A stretch of 64,000 bases of DNA from Clostridium sp. CCUG 7971 (GTDB lineage Bacteria > Bacillota > Clostridia > Peptostreptococcales > Peptostreptococcaceae): NCBI RefSeq assembly GCF_017590215.1, contig NZ_JAFFPK010000042.1:1-64000 (forward strand), written 5' to 3'. The notes under the pieces were generated by a model. The model saw only the letters and a program-made list of their open reading frames with translations, had not been told where the DNA came from and searched no databases. This document shows positions 56,822 to 64,000 of this stretch, in pieces (positions within the stretch are counted from its first letter, which is position 1; each line of letters opens with the position of its first letter). Position numbers and translations under genes: made by a program.

Positions 56822-58030
56822 CTAAATTGCGTCATAAATACTTAACATTGGTAAAAATACACCTATTACTAAAAATGCTACCATTACCCCAACCGTTACT
56901 ATCATTATTGGTTCAATCATCGATACCATTCTATTTAAATATATTTCTGCTTCATGTTCATAAAACTCTGACATTTGATTACTTATATTTTCTAGTTGAC
57001 CAGTTTGCTCTCCTATAGAAATCATTTGTATAAGAACAGGATCAAAGTATCCTGATTTTTCAAGATTGTCTGCCAGAGATTCTCCTCTTATAACCCCTTC
57101 TTTTGCTTCTTTTACTGCATTTTCTGCTATTGAGTTATTTAAACTCTCTCTTATATAATCCAATCCTTGAAGTAATGGAAACCCCGTTGAAATAAATAAA
57201 TAAAGTGCCTTTGAAAATCTCATTGATACAATCGCATTTATACCTTTATTAAGTAAGGGTATTTTTGTAACTAAGAAATCCTTATTATGCCTACCAATAG
57301 GTGTTTTGATATATTTCTTAATTAGTAAAAATCCAAGTATTATTGCTAATAAAACTACATACCAATATGTCTTCATAAACATACCCATATTCATTATAAA
57401 TCTACTTAAAGGTGGCATTGTTGCTCCAGTTTCTATAATAGATTCCATCATCTTTGGCATTATAAAACTAGTAAATATAAATAACATAATAAAGCTTACT
57501 ACTCCAACTATAGCTGGATATGTAGATGCATTCCTTATTTTTTGAGTTATTCTATGCTCTCTTGCATAAAATGTTGCCATGCTTTTTAATACATCTTCAA
57601 GTGTCCCTGTAGCTTCACCTGTTGCTACCATCGCTGATAATAATTTTGGAAACTTTGATTTATCATCTAGCATAGAATCTGCTAAAGTTGAACCAGATTT
57701 TATATCATTTACTAATCTATTTATTTCTTCAGATAAAGTTTTATTTCCTGACCTTTTAGCTAAACTCTCTAGTCCCGTTATACTATTTATACCCGATGAA
57801 ATTATTATTCCATATTGTCTACAGAAGTGACTTATTGTATCTGATTTAAGATTTTTCTTAGAGTATTTCCTATTGCTGAATAAAGATCGTTCTTTATATT
57901 CTTTAATTTCTAAAACTCTAACCTTTTTTTCTCTTAACTTTTTCCTCGCATCATTAAAGTCGTTAGCACTTATTACTCCCTTAGTCTTTTTTCCATTTAA
58001 CATTAATGCTGTATATTTGTAATTCTTCAT
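56822..58030 (-). CDS. pilC: Type IV pilus assembly platform protein PilC
   Basis: Inner membrane platform of 402 residues with two GspF domains (about 70-190 and 270-395) and three membrane helices. Characteristic segments are FCRQYGIIISSGI, ATGEATGTLEDVLKSMA and SIGEQTGQLENISNQM. It lies downstream of pilB (11-nt gap), in the normal order B-C-M-N-O. Confidence 0.95.
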   Translation of the reverse strand: MKNYKYTALMLNGKKTKGVISANDFNDARKKLREKKVRVLEIKEYKERSLFSNRKYSKKNLKSDTISHFCRQYGIIISSGINSITGLESLAKRSGNKTLSEEINRLVNDIKSGSTLADSMLDDKSKFPKLLSAMVATGEATGTLEDVLKSMATFYAREHRITQKIRNASTYPAIVGVVSFIMLFIFTSFIMPKMMESIIETGATMPPLSRFIMNMGMFMKTYWYVVLLAIILGFLLIKKYIKTPIGRHNKDFLVTKIPLLNKGINAIVSMRFSKALYLFISTGFPLLQGLDYIRESLNNSIAENAVKEAKEGVIRGESLADNLEKSGYFDPVLIQMISIGEQTGQLENISNQMSEFYEHEAEIYLNRMVSMIEPIMIVTVGVMVAFLVIGVFLPMLSIYDAI

Positions 58031-58041
58031 TTAACCACCTC

Positions 58042-59727
58042 TTATTGAGCTGCGAATGTTACCTTTAACATTTCTTCTATTGTAGTAGTTCCATCTAAAA
58101 CTTTTTTTACTGCATCATCTTTTAGAATTTCCATTCCATGTAGCTTAGCTGTATCCAATATTTCATCTTCTTTAGCACCTGAATTTATTAAATTTCTTAT
58201 TTCTTTATCCATCATAAGAATTTCATAAACACCAATTCTACCTTTGTAACCTTGATTTCCACACCTAGGACAACCTACTGATTTGTATAATTTAATTTCT
58301 TCATTTGCTAAACACCCTAAAGCTTGTTTTTCTCCCAATTCAGCACTATATGGTTCTTTACAGTCATTACATAACTTTCTTACTAGACGTTGAGATACAA
58401 CACCTATTATAGATGATGTTATTAAATAACTAGCAACATTCATATCTATAAGCCTTGATATTGCGCCTATTGCTGTATTTGCATGAAGTGTGCTTAAAAC
58501 TAAGTGACCTGTTAATGATGCTCTTATTGCGATTTCTGCTGTATTTAAATCCCTTATTTCTCCAACCATTATAATATCTGGATCTTGACGCATAAATGCC
58601 CTTAATGCATTTGCAAAATCAAGACCTGCTTTTACATTTATTTGTGATTGATTTATACCTTCAAGCTCATATTCTATTGGATCTTCTATAGTTAATATAT
58701 TTTGTTCTATATTATTTAATTGATTAAGCATTGAATATAGTGTAGTTGTTTTACCACTTCCGGTTGGTCCAACTACTAATATAAGTCCGTATGGTTTTGA
58801 TAGTAGTTCATCATATGCTTTAATATTATTATCATTTAAACCAAGCCCATGTTTTCCAACCATAAAACTTGCTTTATCAAGTACCCTCATAACTACTTTT
58901 TCATCTTTGCTAGTTGGCATTGTAGATACTCTGAAATCGATACTCTTATTATCTATATTTTGAATGATTCTTCCATCTTGAGGAAGTCTCTTTTCTGATA
59001 TATTAAGTCCTGCCATAATCTTTATACGACTTATTACTGCTTTATATGGCTTGGAGCTTGTTTTCATATGTTCTCTAAGTAGTCCATCTACCCTAAATCT
59101 AATTCTCATAAAATCTCCATCTTGCTCAATATGTATATCACTAGCTTTTATTCTAACGGCGCTTTCCATTACACTATGTACTAATCTTACTATTGGTGCT
59201 GCATTTACATCATCATCTAAATTTATTTCATCATGAGCACTTTCTTTTTTTGTTTGAACATACTCATTTATTGCTTTATTTAAATCAGCACTTGAGTAAG
59301 ATGAGTCTATTGCTTGATTAATTTCTCCCATACTTGATATATATGGTATTATACTTTTTCCTGATATTCGACGTATATCTTGCATAGCAACTCTATCTTG
59401 TGGGTCTGCCATTGCGACTGATAAGTGATTATTTTCTATTTTAAATGGGAATATTGTATATCTTTTACATATGTTTTCTGGTATTAAGCTTGTTGCCCTT
59501 GGGTCTATCATTGATAGTGTTAATAATACACTTTCTATATTTAAAAGCTCTGTAAGTACTGAAGTTAATGTTTCTGCACTTATTAAACCTTGTTCTATCA
59601 AAATTTCTCCGATTCTTTTACCTGTACCTCTTTGTAGAGATAATGCTCTTTCTAGTTGTTCATTGGATATATATCCACTCTCAACTAATTTATCTCCTAT
59701 CCTTACTTTTTGTGACATTTTACTCAC
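58042..59727 (-). CDS. pilB: Type IV pilus extension ATPase PilB
   Basis: Hexameric motor for pilus extension, 561 residues. The N-terminal MshEN-type domains (about 8-145) contain the RxGE-like pattern seen in c-di-GMP-binding GspE/PilB proteins. The Walker A motif is GPTGSGKTTTLYSML, the Walker B is DPDIIMVGEIRD, and a four-Cys zinc motif (CNDC...CPRC) is near residue 470. It is separated from the pilin genes by a strong terminator. Confidence 0.96.
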   Translation of the reverse strand: MSKMSQKVRIGDKLVESGYISNEQLERALSLQRGTGKRIGEILIEQGLISAETLTSVLTELLNIESVLLTLSMIDPRATSLIPENICKRYTIFPFKIENNHLSVAMADPQDRVAMQDIRRISGKSIIPYISSMGEINQAIDSSYSSADLNKAINEYVQTKKESAHDEINLDDDVNAAPIVRLVHSVMESAVRIKASDIHIEQDGDFMRIRFRVDGLLREHMKTSSKPYKAVISRIKIMAGLNISEKRLPQDGRIIQNIDNKSIDFRVSTMPTSKDEKVVMRVLDKASFMVGKHGLGLNDNNIKAYDELLSKPYGLILVVGPTGSGKTTTLYSMLNQLNNIEQNILTIEDPIEYELEGINQSQINVKAGLDFANALRAFMRQDPDIIMVGEIRDLNTAEIAIRASLTGHLVLSTLHANTAIGAISRLIDMNVASYLITSSIIGVVSQRLVRKLCNDCKEPYSAELGEKQALGCLANEEIKLYKSVGCPRCGNQGYKGRIGVYEILMMDKEIRNLINSGAKEDEILDTAKLHGMEILKDDAVKKVLDGTTTIEEMLKVTFAAQ

Positions 59728-59794
59728 CCCGTCTCCAAATAATTATAGCACCTTTTTACTCTGTTCGTTACATTATATAATGTATAGTTTACAT

Positions 59795-59837
59795 ACAAAA
59801 ATAGCTATATTTATATTAAAAATATAGCTATTTTTGT
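59795..59837 (-). terminator. Strong terminator between the pilin genes and pilB
   Basis: A perfect 18-bp stem ACAAAAATAGCTATATTT/AAATATAGCTATTTTTGT around a short loop, with T-rich end on the minus strand. It lies 13 nt beyond the last pilin stop and upstream of pilB. It would let pilins be made in excess over machinery. Confidence 0.85.
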
Positions 59838-59849
59838 ATTAAATATTTA

Positions 59850-60290
59850 TTATTTTTTTATTATAGTCATAGTTACTAAATTATCTGATCCTACAACTAT
59901 AGCTCTATTTGAGTCCGCTTCTATCTTATTCTTTATATCTTCAGGTATTGTTTGACTTGCTGTAAATGTTATTTTGAATTTTGCTTCTGAATCTGATGCC
60001 CCAATTTTATAATCGCCTCCAAAAGGTGAATCAGTCGGTACAGATTCCATATATTCATCTAAATCTGTATCTGTAGTACCTGTTAGAGCTGTAGGGTAAT
60101 CATTTTTATCTGAGTAGTATGATAATGTTGCGCTTTTAAATGCATTATAATCTGCTAATAAGTCTGCTGCTTTTGCTTTATTTATATTTTTAAATAATGC
60201 AGGTACTGCTACTACTGCTAATATTCCTATTATTGCTATTACTACTAATAGTTCTACTAACGTAAATCCTTTTTGATTTTTCTTTTTCAT
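59850..60290 (-). CDS. Type IV pilin, copy 4 (PilA-like)
   Basis: 146 residues. Class III prepilin: MKKKNQKG|FTLVELLVVIAI, with Glu at +5 and a long N-terminal helix ending near NKAKAADLLADYNAFKSA. A compact globular domain follows. The first 40 residues are identical to the pilin at 60338-60895. It is the last of four tandem pilin genes, directly before a strong terminator. Confidence 0.93.
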   Translation of the reverse strand: MKKKNQKGFTLVELLVVIAIIGILAVVAVPALFKNINKAKAADLLADYNAFKSATLSYYSDKNDYPTALTGTTDTDLDEYMESVPTDSPFGGDYKIGASDSEAKFKITFTASQTIPEDIKNKIEADSNRAIVVGSDNLVTMTIIKK

Positions 60291-60337
60291 ATCTTATAAC
60301 CTCTCATACTTATATATTTTTAATTTTATAGTACAAA

Positions 60338-60895
60338 TTAATTAGACGGTATTGCTAAAGTATTTTTTATAAGTATTAATCCTATCGTAACATTGTCACC
60401 AACTATATTAGACCCATTAGAATTAACTTCTTCAAATTTCCCATTCGCAACTAAACCTACCGTAGTTCCAAGTTCAGATTGTAATTTTTTTGCTTGATCT
60501 TCACTTATTTTATTTCCTGTAGATACTAACGCTAAAGACTGTGAACCATCTTTTCCACTTTTAGGATCTACAGTTACAGTTTCTATTTTATAATCTCCTG
60601 TTGTAGCCAATGGTGATTTTGATGGTACACTTTCCATATACTCTGATATCTTGGCATCCCATTTAATTTCTGTGCCTCCTGTTGGGGTTGATGTTACAGG
60701 ATATTCATTTTTATCTGTATAGTATGATAATGATGCACTCTTAAATGCATTATAGTCTGCTTGTAAATCTGCTACCTTTGCCTTGTTTATATTCTTAAAT
60801 AATGCTGGTACTGCTACTACTGCTAGTATTCCTATTATTGCTATTACTACTAATAGTTCTACTAACGTAAATCCTTTTTGATTTTTCTTTTTCAT
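60338..60895 (-). CDS. Type IV pilin, copy 3 (PilA-like)
   Basis: 185 residues with the same leader and helix as its downstream neighbour (identical for the first 40 residues). The head domain is longer and different, and includes a Gly/Lys/Ser-rich stretch (VDPKSGKDGSQS). It has the size of the C. difficile PilA1 class. Its place in the cluster and intact frame make it a good candidate for the major subunit. Confidence 0.93.
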   Translation of the reverse strand: MKKKNQKGFTLVELLVVIAIIGILAVVAVPALFKNINKAKVADLQADYNAFKSASLSYYTDKNEYPVTSTPTGGTEIKWDAKISEYMESVPSKSPLATTGDYKIETVTVDPKSGKDGSQSLALVSTGNKISEDQAKKLQSELGTTVGLVANGKFEEVNSNGSNIVGDNVTIGLILIKNTLAIPSN

Positions 60896-60915
60896 ATAAA
60901 CTCCCCCTATTAACT

Positions 60916-61388
60916 TTAGTTTGGTGAATATATACTTACATATACACCATATATATTTGATTCATTTGGAGTTGTCGTTACACATTTCCAAACTTTCTTT
61001 AACTCTTCATCTTTCTCAAAATATTTTCTTGAAATAGCATTTTCACTTACTTCCATACCAATGTCAATTCTCTCTAACTCTTTTGAATCCTTTTTATATA
61101 CTGGAATTATATTGTATCCCTTATTTCTCACATTTACTGTAAAAGGAGTCCTTTTAGGCATTTCTTCCATATTTTCAGACATTTCATTTTTATTAATTGG
61201 TAACCTATTATTTTCAGTATAATATACCATTGAAGATGACTTAAATGCATTAAGCTCCGATTTTAATTTTGCCATTTTAGAATTGTTTATATTTTTAAAT
61301 AATGCCGGCAATGCTACTGCTGCCAGTATTCCTATTATTGCTATTACCACTAATAACTCTACTAATGTAAACCCTCTATTTTTTTCAT
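60916..61388 (-). pseudogene. Type IV pilin, copy 2, frame broken after the start codon
   Basis: The ATG (61386-61388) has AGAGGA upstream and is followed by an A7 run. As written the frame stops after eight codons. With one more A it reads MKKNRG|FTLVELLVVIAI and then continues, without interruption, into the 144-codon frame that follows (PALFKNINNSKMAKLKSELNAF ... VSIYSPN), about 157 residues. The break is either a sequencing error or a poly-A phase switch. Confidence 0.85.
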
Positions 61389-61436
61389 AATATATTCCTC
61401 TATCTTTTATACTAAATTAATAATTAAAGCATTTTA

Positions 61437-61931
61437 TTATTGTGGGGCTATATTCATTAAAAAATGTCCACTATTTACATCTATACCCCCATTCGATTTT
61501 TCTTTTATGTACTTAGAAAATCTATTTATAACATTTATAGAAGATTGGTTCATATCTTTTCCATGTACTACTACTGAATTTTTATTACTATTAATTGAAA
61601 TATAATATCTTCCTCCAAATGGAGTTTCATCTATTATACTATCAAAGTAATCTTGTATCTTTTTTTGTTCACTCAGATAAGAATGTAGTCTTATTGTATT
61701 TGAACCATCTGGATTTGCTACTATTTCTGACTTTAATTTATAGTTATTATCTGAGTAATATTGAGCTATACCAGCCTTTATAACGCTATAATCAGATAGT
61801 AATTCTGAAACTTTAGCCTTATTTATATTATCAAATAATGCTGGTAATGATACTACTGCTAATATTCCTATTATTGCTATTACTGCTAGAAGCTCTACTA
61901 AGGTAAATCCTTTATTATTTTTATACCTCAT
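61437..61931 (-). CDS. Type IV pilin, copy 1 (first gene of the pilus operon)
   Basis: 164 residues. Prepilin leader MRYKNNKG|FTLVELLAVIAI, Glu at +5, and a helix (PALFDNINKAKVSELLSDY). The head domain is unlike those of the other copies, and is Asn- and Ser-rich. It follows the riboswitch leader (63 nt from the terminator). It occupies the position of pilA1 in C. difficile. Confidence 0.92.
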   Translation of the reverse strand: MRYKNNKGFTLVELLAVIAIIGILAVVSLPALFDNINKAKVSELLSDYSVIKAGIAQYYSDNNYKLKSEIVANPDGSNTIRLHSYLSEQKKIQDYFDSIIDETPFGGRYYISINSNKNSVVVHGKDMNQSSINVINRFSKYIKEKSNGGIDVNSGHFLMNIAPQ

Positions 61932-61993
61932 TGCATCCCTCCTATGCTTTCCCTTATATACCCAACCTTTACCATTTAAATAAATTAGAACAT

Positions 61994-62035
61994 AAAAAAT
62001 GACTATACTTCAATGATAATGAATTGAATATAGTC
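61994..62035 (-). terminator. Riboswitch-controlled terminator
   Basis: Minus strand: GACTATATTCAAT pairs with ATTGAAGTATAGTC around an 8-nt loop, followed by ATTTTTT. The ascending arm includes the CTATAT that also forms the 3' strand of riboswitch helix P1, so the two structures are mutually exclusive. Confidence 0.85.
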
Positions 62036-62106
62036 GTCGGTTGCGCTACTAACTCCATACATCCAAAGCGCCCATATACTGGATGTACTTCTTTGTTACT
62101 CTATAT
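62028..62106 (-). promoter_or_regulatory. Cyclic-di-GMP-II riboswitch aptamer
   Basis: The minus strand carries the conserved class II core: GGGCGCTTTGGATGTATGG, then GAGTTAGTAGCGCAACCGAC, which closely matches the solved C. acetobutylicum aptamer (GAGUUAGUAGUGCAACCGAC). P1 is ATATAG (62101-62106) with CTATAT (62028-62033). GGGCGC/GCGC gives the pseudoknot-bearing helix. It precedes the pilus operon, exactly as Cdi-2-4 does in C. difficile. Ligand binding should stabilise P1 and prevent the terminator. Confidence 0.93.
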
Positions 62107-62125
62107 AAAAATTGTACTTTAGTAT

Positions 62126-62155
62126 ATTATACTTTAGCATAATATAACCAGTCAA
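62126..62155 (-). promoter_or_regulatory. Promoter of the pilus operon
   Basis: Minus strand: -35 TTGACT (62150-62155), an 18-nt spacer, and a perfect -10 TATAAT (62126-62131). Transcription would start near 62119, giving a leader of about 190 nt that holds the aptamer and terminator. Confidence 0.78.
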
Positions 62156-62201
62156 CACATGTTGGAAATTTTTTCAAATTATAATTACTTATGTAAATAA
62201 T

Positions 62202-62235
62202 AAATGCACCTACATTATAAAAATGAGGTGCATTT
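62202..62235 (-). terminator. Terminator of prs
   Basis: Stem AAATGCACCT/AGGTGCATTT with a 14-nt loop and T-rich flanks. It lies 7 nt beyond the prs stop codon. Confidence 0.78.
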
Positions 62236-62241
62236 TGTTAA

Positions 62242-63192
62242 TTAGAATAATACACTAACTGATTCGTTAGCAAATATTTTCTTTATAGCATTTCCAAATA
62301 ATGGAGCTACTGTTTTAACTTTTATCTTATCTATTTTCTTTTCTTCTGAAAGTTGTATAGTATCAAGTACAATTAATTCATTTATTGCTGAATTATCTAT
62401 TCTTTCTATTGCTGGACCTGATAATACACCATGAGTACAACAAGCGTAAACTTCTTTAGCACCGAATTCCTTAAGAGCATTTGCAGCATTTACTATTGTT
62501 CCTGCTGTATCTATCATATCATCTAATAATATAACATTTTTACCTTTAACTTCTCCAATTATATTCATTACTTCACATACATTAGCCTTAGGTCTTCTCT
62601 TGTCTATTATAGCTATTGGAACTTCTCCGTTTAAGCTATTAGCAAACTTTCTTGATCTAGCAACACTTCCTAAGTCTGGAGAAACTACTACTAAATCTTC
62701 TATGTTTTTTTCATTGAAGTAATCAGCTAATATATTTCCACCTTGTAAGTGATCTAATGGTATATCAAAGTATCCTTGAATTTGTGCAGCATGTAAATCC
62801 ATAGTTAATACTCTGTCTGCCCCAGCAGCTGTTATAAGGTTAGCAACTAACTTAGCTGTGATTGGATCTCTTGATTTCGCTTTTCTGTCTTGTCTAGCAT
62901 ATCCGTAATATGGTATAACTGCTGTTATTCTACCAGCAGATGCTCTTCTTAATGCATCTATCATTATTAATAGTTCCATTAGGTTATCATTTACTGGACT
63001 GTTAGTAGATTGAACTACGAAAACATCGCATCCTCTTACTGTTTCGTTCATGTTTAAACATATTTCACCATCACTAAATGTACCCACTTCACAATCTGAT
63101 ACTGGTACACCTATAAAATCAGCAATCTTTGATGCTAATTCCTTAGATGAATTTCCTGCAAGTATTTTGATTTCGCTTCCGCTAGTATTCAT
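62242..63192 (-). CDS. prs: Ribose-phosphate pyrophosphokinase
   Basis: Makes PRPP from ribose 5-phosphate and ATP. It has 316 residues, the family length. Segments [15 protein letters not shown], the flexible-loop region [20 protein letters not shown], the metal-binding [13 protein letters not shown] and the PRPP loop [12 protein letters not shown] are all present. It follows glmU (83-nt gap), as in most Firmicutes. Confidence 0.98.
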   Translation of the reverse strand: MNTSGSEIKILAGNSSKELASKIADFIGVPVSDCEVGTFSDGEICLNMNETVRGCDVFVVQSTNSPVNDNLMELLIMIDALRRASAGRITAVIPYYGYARQDRKAKSRDPITAKLVANLITAAGADRVLTMDLHAAQIQGYFDIPLDHLQGGNILADYFNEKNIEDLVVVSPDLGSVARSRKFANSLNGEVPIAIIDKRRPKANVCEVMNIIGEVKGKNVILLDDMIDTAGTIVNAANALKEFGAKEVYACCTHGVLSGPAIERIDNSAINELIVLDTIQLSEEKKIDKIKVKTVAPLFGNAIKKIFANESVSVLF

Positions 63193-63275
63193 TGGTATCC
63201 TCCCGAAAATTTAAAAACTATGATATATTTATTAATAAATTTTAGGCTAATCTTTAGTCTAAAATAATAAGCTAA

Positions 63276-64000
63276 TTATTTGTTATCTTTTGAGTCTTTC
63301 TTTTCTACCCAGCCTTCTTTTACTACCTGTCTTTGTCTTGCTATTGCTAATGATCCTTGTGGAACATCATCAGTTATAGTAGATCCTGTAGCAATGTATC
63401 CCTTCTCTTCTACAGTTACAGGTGCAACTAGGTTAGAGTTTGACCCTATAAATGCTCCATCTTTTACTACTGATTTAAATTTATTTTTTCCATCGTAGTT
63501 TACAAATACTACTCCACAACCTATATTTACATTCTTACCAACATGGGCATCTCCTATATAAGAAAGATGTGATGCTTTAGAGTTGTCTTCTATAGTAGCA
63601 TTTTTAACTTCTACGAAGTCTCCTATTTTAACATTATTTCCTATATTACTCTTTGGTCTTAGGTATGCATATGGACCTACTGTAGTATTTTCTCCAACAG
63701 TGCTATCTATTATTGTTGAACTTTCTACTTCTGTATAGTCTCCTATTGTAGAATTTGTTATACTAGAGTTCATTCCTATTACACAACTTGAACCTATTTT
63801 TGTATTTCCTTTTAACATAGCTCCAGGATATACTATTGTATCATTTCCTATTTCAACATCTGATTCTATATATGTTGAGTTAATATCTATTATAGTAACT
63901 CCATTTACCATATGAGATTCATTTATTCTTCTTCTCATTATTTCCTCAGCTTTTGATAATTCAACCCTTGAGTTAACCCCCATAAGTTCCTCTATTGTCG
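63276..64000 (-). CDS. glmU: Bifunctional UDP-GlcNAc pyrophosphorylase GlmU, C-terminal part (partial)
   Basis: The gene runs off the right edge; about 241 codons are present. What is seen is the left-handed beta-helix acetyltransferase domain, with hexapeptide repeats (DIEIG-type triplets such as [31 protein letters not shown]). The conserved [19 protein letters not shown] and NYDGKNK segments, which include the acetyl-transfer His, are intact. The frame is open to the edge ([11 protein letters not shown]), so the ATG at 63983 is internal. GlmU makes UDP-GlcNAc for peptidoglycan. Confidence 0.95.
   Translation of the reverse strand, partial: TIEELMGVNSRVELSKAEEIMRRRINESHMVNGVTIIDINSTYIESDVEIGNDTIVYPGAMLKGNTKIGSSCVIGMNSSITNSTIGDYTEVESSTIIDSTVGENTTVGPYAYLRPKSNIGNNVKIGDFVEVKNATIEDNSKASHLSYIGDAHVGKNVNIGCGVVFVNYDGKNKFKSVVKDGAFIGSNSNLVAPVTVEEKGYIATGSTITDDVPQGSLAIARQRQVVKEGWVEKKDSKDNK

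Overview
The window is low-GC Firmicutes DNA from an anaerobic, spore-forming relative of Clostridioides difficile (Peptostreptococcaceae). Evidence: AT-rich intergenic DNA, sporulation genes (spoIIE, spoVT, yabP, yabQ), a gerS-alr pair as in C. difficile, and a type IV pilus cluster headed by a class II cyclic-di-GMP riboswitch. The species cannot be fixed from what is visible. Nearly all genes lie on the minus strand. I see no tRNA gene, insertion sequence, prophage or CRISPR array.

Layout. 1-339: 5' end of a 16S rRNA gene running off the left edge, with two tandem promoters. 500-9135: two tiny genes, an S41 protease, 5-formyl-THF cyclo-ligase, a Lon-family protease, a PrcB-like membrane protein, an FAD oxidoreductase and a split transketolase. 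9482-12812: operon acpS, CBS-domain gene, gerS, alr, ndoAI, ndoA. 12909-19938: complete F1Fo ATP synthase operon, with a c subunit that looks Na+-binding and a very short epsilon subunit. 20257-31568: upp, rpiB, tsaC/sua5, a ZIP transporter, prfA-prmC-DUF1385, tdk, rpmE, rho, glpX and galU. 31617-48167: a secreted M3 peptidase, a DnaA-box-rich intergenic region, spoIIE, ppx, then the conserved divIC-yabQ-yabP-rqcP-hup-mazG-yabM-spoVT-prsA-mfd-pth block. 48224-62155: type IV pilus cluster (two prepilin peptidases, minor pilins, pilT, pilO, pilMN, pilC, pilB, four tandem major-type pilins) under a promoter, riboswitch and terminator. 62202-64000: prs and the 3' part of glmU, off the right edge.

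Gene integrity. Five genes are interrupted, each by what looks like one missing A in an A-run of the coding strand: rho, galU, mfd, a pilW-like minor pilin and one major-type pilin. Three are core housekeeping genes, so the likeliest cause is systematic under-calling of homopolymers in the assembly. Slippage or phase variation is possible, mainly for the pilin and for rho.

Most interesting signals: (1) an intergenic region at 33700-34004 with three perfect and several near-perfect DnaA boxes, all in one orientation and far from any visible dnaA; (2) an Asn/Gln-rich, prion-like insertion in Rho beside the frameshift; (3) the pilus riboswitch, whose P1 helix shares bases with a terminator, predicting an ON switch; (4) terminator-like hairpins placed directly against the start codons of spoIIE and the M3 peptidase; (5) the short epsilon and Na+-type c subunit of the ATP synthase.
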